Shown here piece by piece: positions 10,517 to 21,194 of a DNA stretch of 64,000 bases (the stretch's first letter is position 1; every line of letters begins with the position of its first letter). A program made the position numbers and the translations under genes. The stretch is from positions 53,111 through 117,110 of the forward strand of contig JAOALB010000160.1 of the NCBI GenBank assembly GCA_025331125.1, given 5' to 3'. The notes under the pieces were generated by a model. That model did no database searches. It was not told the DNA's origin and was given only the letters and a program-made list of their open reading frames with translations. This stretch comes from Mycogone perniciosa. Taxonomy: Eukaryota > Ascomycota > Sordariomycetes > Hypocreales > Hypocreaceae.

Positions 10517-12563
10517 GTTGAATTTTTCCTCACTTTGAATATGAAGAACAAGGGGGGAAATGAAGCCAGGGAGAGGGAGATACTGCTTTGCACCGATCGA
10601 TCGACTGGAGATGATGAGTAAGGCTCCAAGGACCCCGGGACAGACTAAGCTGATGGCTGGCTGCTAGATTAATTGCGATGCTGCGACGGCGTCCCTCTTA
10701 TTAACTCACACGCTCGTCCGGGTCAGCCGCGAGCCCTCCCTCCCCTCCCTCCTCTTCATCGCGCTGCCCATAAGCGAGACTCTCATTGGCATTAGTCAAG
10801 ACAAGGTGGCCAGGTCAGGCTGGACCAGGCCCCCGATCCTGCAGGCTGGCTGAGGCACGAAACATCGTAAAGAGAATAGCACTGTCGGTGTGTTGATGGA
10901 GAGGTGGGACTTGTGAGCCCTGCAGGCTGGGCTCCACACTCTACTACTCCGTACATGACACCAATCCAAGCCCATGAAGGGATGCCATCGACACTGTCAC
11001 GTCAGTCTTAGAGGAGCTGAGCAGACTTGGACGGATTGGGATATGGATATTGCCGAAGCGGAAAAGCGTTGTGGTATTGCTTTCACCAGCTCGGTTTCCT
11101 GGGTCTAGGTTGATGTGACGATGCTTGTGTGAGAGAGCAGAACTATTGATGTTAAGAAGAGGTCGGGCCATGCCGTGGTGAGTTACTTTTGGCGGGTCCC
11201 AATGGCTTGGTTTGGGTGGGCGGGAGAAGGCTAGAATCAAGAAATCCGAATAATGGCAAGGTCCTGTAATTGGTGGCCCCACGTGGCCCAACAGGCCTGA
11301 ATGGCCCGCTGCAACATCGGTTCCCAGACAGTGTTTTTGGCACCCAAACCACCGGGACAGTGGGTTGTTCTTTTGCGAGACAGGGCTCATATCTGCAGTA
11401 TTGCATACGAAGTACGAAGTACGAAGGACGGAGTAAGGGAAGTACTACTAGTACTACTACGTACTACTCGTAGTATTAGTACAGCTCATTCGATTGGCAA
11501 GTGTCGTAAAATAATATGACCTATCAATCGGCACATCCGTTCGTCTGGTGACAGAGGGTGAAGCCCCCCCTAACACAGAGACCAAAGATCGTCGCATTGA
11601 ATATACTCAGGACTCTTCCATTTGCGAGTAGCCGCGGAAAGCGTACCGCTTGTAAGACTGGCTCGTATTATGACAGAGTTCATTCGGCTGCGACAAAAAA
11701 TGCCGTGCCTATTGCCGCGCTCGAAATGCTAAGCTCATGCTGCTCTAGTCATACCATACACACAAGACAAATAATGCAGTCTGATGGACTCTTTGCAACC
11801 CCCTGCATGGGAGTGGCTAGAAAATGTCAGATCATTGGTATTGGTGTTCGTCGTCTCCATCAAAGGCTTCTTACAGAAGTCCACTTCACAGAAGGTATGG
11901 CATCATTACACATAAGCAGCCAATACGTGTCTACAAACATGTCGGGAAGTGTTCATTTTTCTTTGTCTCGAATTTTTAAGATGTTTTCAGCGATATGGAT
12001 GGATGGAGTTGGGATAATTTTTATCCCATATCCTACCTGATAGTGTAGTTTAGCTTCGCCCTCTAATGTCAACTAATATCAGACGACCAAGACTGAGAGG
12101 ACAAAATGGCGCAAGGGAGGTCTATTTAAGATTGTTGAAAAACAATATAAAAAGCAATCTGAAACACTTGACAAGGTGCCAACAACCCGCATCGGATAAA
12201 TTGACCATCGGATGGAAGCGAACTCCACTGAAGCTCTCCGGAATCTGCGGGCGTCTTCGGCCCGTTGAGCCCGGTTGCCTAAATATGGGGCAGACGAGGC
12301 TTGTGCCTCGTGAGCCTTTATGTAAGGTCAATTCGCCCCGCGTCATCAGTACTTCGTACTTCGTACATATCCTCGAATCCTCGAATCCTCTTCAACAACA
12401 TCACAACCTGCTGCTGGGGTCGCAATCCACGGCTTCTGGCCAATTTGCACTTCTGTTTCTGATTCTTGACGTACCCGTGACTAGTCTATCTTCAGAAGTC
12501 TGAACAATGCCATCATAATACCAAGGCTTTCGCCACCAACGCTCACCATAATCGCCGATAGCA
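10517..12563. other. Large divergent intergenic region between the FMO and J-protein genes
   Basis: About 2 kb without a supported gene. The open frames here lack family motifs and plausible splice context. It carries two clusters of the TACTTCGTA-type word (11406-11435 and 12349-12366) and a palindromic TACTAC tract listed separately. Confidence 0.45.
11405..11486. repeat. Short tandem TACGAAG units followed by a TAC/GTA palindromic tract
   Basis: Three near-tandem ACGAAGT units (11407-11426) run into GGACGGAGTA. From about 11440 to 11483, repeated AGTACTACT and ACTACGTACTACT words form several self-complementary segments capable of small hairpins. Confidence 0.7.
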
Positions 12564-13454
12564 ATGATCCTCAAACCTTCCACCGCCATCCTCAGTCCCT
12601 CTTGCATATCATTCCCATTATTAACGACATCACTCAGCGGTGCCTGTCATCTACCGCCATGTACTCAGTCACATTCACCATCACGTTGGCGGTATAGGAG
12701 AGGATACGCCACGACGCAGAAGGCCAACAGACAATGGTCGGATTCCAATTCGGACCATACCGTCCTCCCTCCATGGCCCCAAACGAAACACCCAACGCCA
12801 TATGAAATTCTCGGCATCCAAAAAGGCGCCGCCTACAGCAAGCACAGCTTCTACCAGCTCGTCAAACTATACCACCCCGACACGCACGACTATCGCAGCT
12901 CCCCCTCCGCCCACTCATCCCAGAATATACCCCACGCAACCCGCCTCGAGCGCTATCGCCTCATCATTGCAGCCAACGAGCTCCTTAGTGACTCTACTAA
13001 ACGACGCCTCTACGACACCCAGGGCGTAGGCTGGAATCAAGGCCACCGTCCCTCACTCCGCGACCTCGACCGCAGCTGGCGTCACCAACGCGGTAGCGCA
13101 GCCAACAACGCCACCTGGGAAGACTGGGAGCGCTGGCACGAGTCCCGCGATGGGACTCGATACAGAGAACCTTTATACATGTCTCACGGAACATTTGCTT
13201 CCATAGTGGTTGTGCTGTGCATGATTGGTGCACTGGCGCAGGCGAATCGTGCAGAGTCAGCGGGCGGGATATATGTCGAGTGGAGCGCAAGTCGGGATGC
13301 TGCAATAGGAGAGCAATTGCGCGTGAGTGGCATGACAGCGACAGGTCGCAGTAAGGACGAGAGGGTCGACAGCTTCTTGAGAGATAGGGAGAATGTGGCC
13401 TATCAGTTTGTGCCGAGTCAATACGACGCGCCGCAACGGGATAAACCATCTTGA
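12564..13454 (+). CDS. Mitochondrial J-domain (DnaJ-like) protein
   Basis: A single exon of 296 residues. The N-terminus is basic and rich in Ser/Pro with RWRYRRGYATTQ around residue 45, typical of a mitochondrial presequence (R-G-Y-A processing-site style). The J domain runs from TPYEILGIQKGA (about 78) to KRRLYDTQG (about 154), with the HPD motif needed to stimulate Hsp70 ATPase at residues 104-106. One transmembrane segment, TFASIVVVLCMIGALAQ (about 211-228), suggests an inner-membrane protein with the J domain on the matrix side. No zinc-finger or C-terminal client domain is present, so it is a type III J protein. The partner is presumably mitochondrial Hsp70. Spacing to the downstream enzyme gene is 469 bases on the same strand. 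Confidence 0.87.
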   Translation: MILKPSTAILSPSCISFPLLTTSLSGACHLPPCTQSHSPSRWRYRRGYATTQKANRQWSDSNSDHTVLPPWPQTKHPTPYEILGIQKGAAYSKHSFYQLVKLYHPDTHDYRSSPSAHSSQNIPHATRLERYRLIIAANELLSDSTKRRLYDTQGVGWNQGHRPSLRDLDRSWRHQRGSAANNATWEDWERWHESRDGTRYREPLYMSHGTFASIVVVLCMIGALAQANRAESAGGIYVEWSASRDAAIGEQLRVSGMTATGRSKDERVDSFLRDRENVAYQFVPSQYDAPQRDKPS

Positions 13455-13923
13455 GCCTGAAACACATTGGACACCGGTTTCAGAAAACAACCGCAATCGA
13501 CTAAATGTCGGTGAGATATCCATACTGTCTACTCGGTAGATATGAGTACGACATTATGCTGGTCTAAGTCAGTCAGGTGTCTCACTCAATGCGAGGGTTG
13601 GATATCAAGATGTTGTGAGAGGCCAAATTGAGGGCATGAAAGCGACTCACCACACGTATAATTGAATGTAAAAAGAGCCTTGTTTAAGAGGAAGAGTAGA
13701 CATTGTGGATTGCCTACAATGCTACTTGAACAAATACTACGCACGTTGAGTCGCATTACACGTCGCCTGGTAATACCGATGGAAGCCGTGCCGAGTTGAT
13801 GGACGTCACCGTTAAGCCGAACCTCTCAATTGAATCTATAATCACCAACCTCGGATCCTGTCCCACCCTACTTCATCACTTCTCTCGCATTCCTCAAGCT
13901 CGACAACTTCAGTCACCATCACA
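13455..13923. other. Intergenic region, J-protein to hydratase
   Basis: Holds the 3' flank of the J-protein gene and the promoter of the hydratase gene. No further gene is seen. Confidence 0.4.
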
Positions 13924-14958
13924 ATGCCTCCTCGTCTGCACCCCATATCCTCCATCACGTTCCTCCTCTCCCGGAGACGCCTCTATTCCACAGTTGAGCC
14001 CCTCATCCGCGTCACCAACCTCCCCGCCTCGTCCTCCGGCCATATCCGCATCCTCGAGCTGAACCGACCACAGGCCCGTAACGCAATCTCCAGGGATCTT
14101 CTCTCCTCCTTACGTGCCGAAATCGACGACATCCACAGCCAATACGGCCCCAATGGCGAGGAACTCCCACCTGCGAAGCGCTTCGGCGGTGCCGCTGGTG
14201 TAGACGAGAGAGGTCCCACGAGAGCTCTCGTCATCGCCAGCGCGGTTGATACGTGCTTCTGCGCCGGCGCAGACCTGAAAGAAAGACGCGGCTTCACACA
14301 AGAAGAGTAAGCAAGCTAAAACCTCCCCTCCCCTTCCTCTTTCCACGCCTCTCCATGACTAAACATATATGCCATGTCCAGGACAGCTGAATTCCTCAAC
14401 AACCTTCGCGGTACATTCTCCGCCCTCTCCAGCCTCCAAATTCCCACCATCTCCGCCATCTCCTCCCTCGCTCTCGGCGGCGGCCTTGAACTCGCCCTCT
14501 CCACTCACTTCCGCGTCCTCTCCTCCAACGCCACCGTCGGTCTGCCCGAGACCCGCCTCGGCATCATCCCCGGCGCTGGTGGCACCTTCCGACTCCCGGC
14601 CCTCATCGGCCTCGCCCGCGCCCGCGATCTCATTCTCACGGGTCGCCGCGTTGCCGCCCCGGAAGCTTACTTCCTCGGCATAGCGGACCGCCTTGTCGAG
14701 GTTGTTCCGGAGGATGAGCGAGATGGCTCGGATATCCTGCAGGTTGCGCGCAAGGCTGCCCTCTCCGAAGCCGTTAGGTTAGCGCAGGAGATTTGCGAGG
14801 GCGGACCGGTAGCTATCCGGGCCGGGCTGCAGGCCGTTTCATGGGCTAGGGAAGAAAAGGAGAATGAAATGTACCAGAGGGTCGTCAATACCGAGGACAG
14901 GAACGAGGCGTTGAAGGCTTTCCAGGAAAAGAGGAAGCCAGTTTTCGAGGGCCGGTAA
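13924..14958 (+). CDS. Mitochondrial enoyl-CoA hydratase family enzyme, methylglutaconyl-CoA hydratase (AUH)-like
   Basis: Exons 13924-14306 and 14382-14958 (75-nt intron, GTAAGC donor, CCAG acceptor) encode 319 residues. The start MPPRLHPISSITFLLSRRRLYST is a good mitochondrial presequence. Crotonase signatures are present: LNRPQARNAIS (residues 47-57), the oxyanion segment CFCAGADLKER (111-121), LGGGLELAL with Glu164, and PETRLGIIPGAGGT with Glu184. These two glutamates are at the positions used for water activation in hydratases. The IIPGAGGT and RDLILTGRR stretches resemble AUH, which hydrates 3-methylglutaconyl-CoA in leucine breakdown; a general short-chain enoyl-CoA hydratase remains possible. 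Length fits the family. Confidence 0.88.
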
Positions 14959-15275
14959 CGATTGAGGCTCACGTAGAAATCCAAAGATGAAAAAAGCCAT
15001 GTAGAATATTATCGTGGTTTATGATTTCTGACAAGCGACAGTGTCTTTCTTGACCACCAATTTTCATTCCATCTATCATCTTGATTCCACGGGCTTGCCG
15101 CGATGGAAGAAAAGAGAGCAACGCCGATACCACCAATCTCCCAACCGATGCTGGAGTGATTCCGTCATGTCAACTTCAGCTACATTTATGTCAATGTTGC
15201 GTACCGGGTCATGCCGCCGTATTGCTCTAGCTACTAATCCTCCGCCGATACCGTCTGTAAAAGCATACCAGCAAA
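14959..15275. other. Convergent 3' flanks of the hydratase and ubp2 genes
   Basis: 317 bases between two converging genes; nothing else recognised. Confidence 0.4.
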
Positions 15276-18200
15276 CTAGTTAAGTACATCTTCCTCCGGT
15301 ATTTTTTCTTCACGAACTGGATTTGTGTCCGCCATTATGACGCTTTGCTGCAAGTCTGGAGCTGCAGCATCCTCATCCACAACCACGGCAGGCTGGCCCG
15401 GCTTGCCGTCATCAACTTGAACATCACCGTCCACATCCGTGGTGGCTGGTGCGGGTGGGACCGCGTCCTTTTGATCCGTCTCTCGTTGAGGAATCTGTCT
15501 GCTCGGGACACTGACGTATTCCTCTTTGTCTTGATCGCGAACGTAGCAAAGGAAATACGGTTCGCCGCTGGTACTTAACGTCTGCAGGACCTCTGCTGTG
15601 TCCTTATTCTCCTCAACATCCGCATCGTTGTACCATCGCCAAACGTTCGCTTCGAAATCGTGAATCCACACCCAATAATGTCCTGAAGTTAAGTGGCCTC
15701 GGTGACAGATGACGGCATGGAGCCGGTATGGTATCTGCTTCTGGCTACTCAAGTTCTGCTCGATGGCCTCTTGTCGCTGCAACAACTCCTTTTCCATCAT
15801 TTCCCGCACAGCCTCATGCGTTTGCCGAACGTCTTCTATTTTCGGGATGTGGTGAGATACCGACGCACCGTCCGACTTGGCTGAAGTTACGAGTAAAAAG
15901 TCATCATCCACCGGCCCATCAAAATCCCAACTCTCCTCTGGCTCTGGAGGAGTATCTCGGTTTGCTTGTTCTCCGGTTGCGATGAAACTGGGGATATTTT
16001 CGGGGGATTGACTTCTATTCTGATAAGTTTCGAGGAATGACATGTATGAAGGACTGGCCTCCACCTTCGCCAGCTGCGATTTCAAATCGGTTATGCGTTC
16101 CGCAGTCATCCAGTCTTCCACTCGTCGCCGAAACACTGGGGAGTCGTGTGGTGCGTCCATGTATCGATCGAGGTACAGTGTCTCTGGAATTACAACGGGA
16201 TTACCGTTCTTGCTACCCATCGACTGCGAGCGTTGAATAAGTATGTGCAATACCGGCGGTAATGTCTTGATTGCAGTGTATCGGGATAGTTTGCTCTCCT
16301 CCAAAATTTGCTGATCAAAGTTCCGCCCAAGTGCATCGTACAATGAGCATGGGCCCTCCGCAGCCGGGAATGCCGTGATCGAGCGGTCAAAGCTAATCTC
16401 ATGCTGATACTCCTTTTCGTCAAACTTCTTGGTGTAATTGACAGTTGTCACAAAGAATGTCTCCATAATCTTCTCTAGTTGAATTCCAGTCCTTTCGTCC
16501 ACTGAGGTTGGTCGGATAGCAGCCTGGAGGCGGTTAATAATGCTGCCCATTACTTCTTCAACGTCTTGTTGATCGGTTCCAGAGGATCTCTTTTGATGCT
16601 CCAGCGCATTGAGAACTTTTTGATCTACAGTTTCTTGCTCTTCTGCATCAACCATCTCAACGTCAGTACTAGTGAAACGCTTTTGAGTAGCTTCAGTGTT
16701 TGTAGCAGACTCTCGTATCTCGACATCTTGTCGAGCTTCGCCCATTTGGGTATTGTTGCCAAAGTCCCCTAAAAGAACCGAAATAGGGGGTAGTTGGTTA
16801 CCCGTTTCTTCTAAAACTGTTTCAACTTTTTCATACGAACGATCGGAACGTGCGTCATCTTGTTCCACAAGAGTCTGTGTACTAGAATTGCTTGCGGTTT
16901 CCAAGTGATCAGACACGGCTTGGACAGAGACATTGACCATGTCAACATCCTCAGCGGTGCTTACAGGCGGAGCTGGAGATGGACGGGCGGGTAGAGGCGG
17001 AGGCTTAGGAGCAGGCGATGCTTCCGATGGCTGTTTGGGGCCCGTCAGTAGCGTGTGTGTTGATAATAGAACCGCATTTGCAAGCCGCTGGGATGGCCGA
17101 GTGGCAGCCTGATTTGAGGCCCGGAGATTGTTGAACAAGATAGCTAGTTCTTGTGCAACTACTGTGAGATTAGCGCCGCAAACTGACGACAGGGAGGTGA
17201 TGAGATCGCTACTACTCACAAGCTTGTGCCACAACTGCTTCCCCCCGATCCATTTGCATCTTGTTCCCGCCAAGGCGACGAGCCTGAATGCTCTCATCTG
17301 TCAGGTCCAACCGCAAGTCGTCATAGTTAAACACGATATCTCGGATAGGCTGCACAGTGAAAAGGTACTGAAGTAAGCTGTTCAGATAACAGGTATTTCC
17401 GATATTGTGCAAACCGACAGGGAGGTCCAAGTTGACTGCCTTATTGTCTGACCCACTGTCCGAATCTGAAACATTAACACTCCCAGCATGTCGCAATTCC
17501 GCCACCGCCTGCTTGAGAAGTGGCGAAATCGTGTGATCAGCAATGGAGTCTAATGCGTCAAGATAAAGGTCCCTCACGTCCTTCGAAGTGCTTGCAGCCA
17601 TCTAAATATTTCCAGTTAGCATCGTATTACCAAGAGTACGCTGTGAGGGCAAATTAAAACGAATATGCGTTCCTAATAGGTAATCAACTCAAAAGATCTT
17701 ACTCACCTTCTCTTTTGTGACTTCAGCAATGTCCCGCCAAGGCGCGTCCGTACTCTCCAATCCAAGAATAGTCCTTGCTGTTTCCAACGACATTTTGGAA
17801 TCAGTTTCCATCAGTAGCGCAGCCTGGTATGAATCGTCGGTGGAAGCTTGAGCGATCACCATGAGCAGACTTCGAGCGGTGGCTGCTTCAGATGGATCTC
17901 GCACCAACTTCATTCTGAATGCATGAATCAGGGCCTCTGCACTGTAGTTGTTTGGCGGGCTCAGACCGAGAAAATTGAGGGCTTGGGAGACGACCCCGTC
18001 ATCATCAACGGTCCTGTGGTGCTGGAATTGACTCTCAAAGACTGATGATTGGGTAATGGCATAATGAGAGAGATGCTCATCGCCAGACTCATGGGCTACC
18101 TTCATCAAACCATCCACTAATTCCTTTCGCCTGCTAGGAATAAGTTCCCACTGCCTCTTGTAGGCATTCACAACAATCTCCCGTGATTGCTTCGGTAGAA

Positions 18201-19389
18201 TGCCTAGGAGTTTGTATTCTTCATGCTTCACCAAAGCATGTGTGCTAGCATCTGGGACCTCCCTACACTGAAGATATTCATGTAGGGCTTGAGTGCAGAA
18301 GGTTGGACGCTCTGCTGTGTTGCCAGATTTATGAATGAGATTCTGAACTTCTGAACGGACGTCTTCAAGATAAGCGCGATATGTGCCGATTTCTGTCGCC
18401 CCGGACGGACCTCCTGCTGGCGATGGGGCTGTCGGCGTAAATGATCCTTCATCAACCCCGTCCTTGTCTTCGACTTGCTCCTCAAATCCGAGTTCGCGAA
18501 AAATCGAGAAACATCGTGGCCCGAATAGAACGGCGAAACGCTTGTTCCTCTTTGATATGCTTCTAACAGCATCTGGAGCTGACTCGAGGAGGTTCTTCAG
18601 ATAGGTGTTCAAATTCGAGGGCGCCTGATAAGCCCAGTCATCTGTAGCCCCCTCGTACCGCGTTGGCTCCTCTTGTCTTGCGACATTCAATTGTTGACGA
18701 ATAGCTTCCTGGTCTAACAAGAGTTTGACCCACCATGAGGCCATCCGAGGCTCGGAAACTTCCAGCGTTACCTGAAATGTACATGGCGGTGCGGAGCAAA
18801 CGAAGTTTTCTCGTGCCAATAACGGATAGTACTTTGACTGGTCTCGTGTAATGTTTGTGTCCGAGTCCGAGCCCACCCAAACCAAATGATGCCAGGGAAA
18901 TTGGTTGTCTTGAATGGGCCAGCTAGCCTGATCATGACGGCATAAGAAGTCGGCTTGTGCCTCCTCCCACGCCATCTTGAAGACGAAGTGAAAATGGCAG
19001 TCGAAGCAGATAGCGGAAAGTACTCGGGTCGAAGCTGTTGAGAGGCTTTGGTTTCCGTTTATCACCAGTCTATGGGGGTGCTCCCACGCATAGTGGGTGT
19101 CTAACTTGGCACGACGGGCTCGAATGAACAGGTCGCAAACGGTAAAATCGTTGTTTATCAACTCGTATATCCACCGACTCGGATGGCATCCTGGGAAGAC
19201 GTTAGATCATTGAGTTCGACGTCGAGGAGGGGTGGGAATCAACGGACCAGCTACCTCTCTCCCGGGAACCAAGTTGGATTTCATGGGCGTCATGTTGTGC
19301 GGAACAAAATCTGATCGTATTGTCCCCGGCAGGGCAGCATATTCGTTGGAGTCGTATTCCTGGGACCCCGAGCCATATCGGCCGGCCAT
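15276..19389 (-). CDS. ubp2: Ubiquitin-specific protease, Ubp2 type
   Basis: Four exons on the minus strand: 19389-19248, 19190-17707, 17601-17220 and 17161-15276, total 1297 residues. Exon 1 starts MAGRYGSGSQEYDSNEYAAL. Exon 2 carries the Ubp2-type N-terminal region (SAICFDCHFHFVFKM, WPIQDNQFPWHHLVWVGS, MASWWVKLLLDQEAIR) with the Cys-x-x-Cys of a possible zinc site. The catalytic Cys box, LHNIGNTCYLNSLLQYL, has its nucleophile at about residue 613; the His box, GHLTSGHYWVWIHDFEANVW, has the catalytic His near 1164. Ubp2 removes ubiquitin, notably K63 chains, and in yeast opposes the ligase Rsp5. The first junction is uncertain: the in-frame choice is a weak GTCCGT donor with a 57-nt intron, while a better-looking GTAGCT donor breaks the frame. 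The remaining junctions are clean. Confidence 0.9.
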
Positions 19390-21194
19390 GGTGATTGATT
19401 TTAGAAGCCTCTGAGCAGAGGCAGAGGTCAGGGCGGAGGTCGAGGTGGGGGTGGGATGTCGAGCGTAGAGCTCAAATTCTTGAGCGGAAGCGGCCGTTGA
19501 TGAAGATTAACTCGTGGGGATCGTGAGAGGTGTCGTTAGAGGTATCGTTACAATTAAAATATGAAGGTAGTGGTGCGTCGAGCCGTTCGTTGTACGACGG
19601 TGCAGTTTGTTGTGATGCAAAAGGTTCAGGAAGACATCGAGGGGCCATAAAGCAGGTGGTGACAATAAAACAGGTACCACATGCCCAACTCTAATCACCA
19701 CGGATAATTCTTTTTACGCGGATAACTCTAATTAAGCTACGGAGCATCTACCGTGGACAATATTAACTCTTACCACATCTACTACAACAAAACCTATTAA
19801 CACTTTATTGTGAGCTAATAGCCTAATAATTCAAGCATCTGTCGTTTACCAGTCCGCGCTCTCTTTTTTTGTCCCCCACTTGGCCCACTCGGAGGTCACA
19901 GCTCTTGATGACGCAGCTATTGATGATGGATCAGGGAGGGATCCCCTACTAACCACAGGGCTGGGTTTGATCCAAAGGCGTAATTGCTTGCGTATGCAGT
20001 GGCGCTATGGGTGTAGTCTCCAGGTTGCCTGATGACAATTCGACTGCTGGCTGGCGCGGCCTCGTTTGTTGCATCACCAGACTTCGTAGTCATGTCCGTG
20101 AACCTGTCAAGTGCTGCCACCCGCCACCACAATGCTGACTCAGCGCCACAGATGTGTGTGAATCTCTGCTTTTCAGCACAGCAACTCTCCACGTCATGAG
20201 CAAAATAAAGTTGAAAAATAATTTTTTAAAATACAACCTGCTAAGCTCGAATTTTCGAATTGTCAGTCATGTACTTTCAGCATCCCCTAACCCTATGGGC
20301 AAGCTTAATTGCATCTTTTAAAAGTGTTGCCGTGACAAATAAAGAGACCCGAAGTAGACGACGATGTTCTAGAATATCATTCATGATGACATCAATAATT
20401 CTTCATCGATATAATGCTACCACCCAAGAGATATCTGTCTTAAAAGACAGTATGGAGCACCTATTGCTGTGATTATAAACGAAAGATCTTGTAGAACCCT
20501 TGCGTCCAACATCATGCGATACGAGTAATAGCCCGCGGAACCTCACTCCCGATCTGTGAAGACATGATTCATCGCCGCTTGGCCGCTTATCTTCCCCCAA
20601 TCAAACTTCGTTAATTGAACGGAATATGGAGCCGTCGGATTTCCCGACCTAGAACTAGTAGTCTGGAAGTGGGGATACCGGTCCCGGAGGTTTGGAACCG
20701 TATGGCTCTCCATCATCCCCTTGCTATCATGGCTATTACTGTCTGCTATTATCGAAACTTGTTAGGGTAATTTAAAGACCAGAGAACCAACAGGTATGGT
20801 GCGTGATAGAGGACTAGGAAGCTGGTCCCAGGATATAGAGTCCTATGTAAAATGAGTCTGGTTAGGTATTGAACTTGGGCCATGTAGGAATGATGGGACC
20901 CTAGGACTCTTCATTGGGAGTCATAGATGCCTTAGCCTAGATTTATGCTCCATGATAGCCATGGCAATTACTCCTAATGGCTGCGCAAGTTGAGAACGTC
21001 TTCTTATAGGCATCTGTACCCATCACTAAGGAAGACTCGTATTTTGCCTAAAATGAAACCCGCTCCATATACGCCATATACCCTAGGTATTGCCAACCTA
21101 TATATTTAGATAGCTATTTCCTCCGCAGTTCAATGTGGCATGTCGCTAATTCCGCGCTCTTTGATCTCAAAGTAGTTATTTCTTCACGAGTCTT
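19390..21194. other. Gene-free divergent region between ubp2 and the hydantoinase gene
   Basis: About 1.8 kb, AT-rich around 20190-20420 and 20750-21120. Open frames are short and without motifs. I see no terminal inverted repeats or transposase remnants. Both promoters should lie here. Confidence 0.45.

Noticed and set aside
11558..12040. 160-codon plus-strand open frame in the large FMO/J-protein gap
   Set aside because: No family resemblance, residue composition looks random, and no continuation by plausible introns.
20640..20990. Words such as CCATGATAGCCATGG and GGGACCCTAGGACTC that look partly inverted-repeated in the ubp2/hydantoinase gap
   Set aside because: Matches are short and imperfect and do not bracket an element; no terminal repeats or target duplications could be shown.
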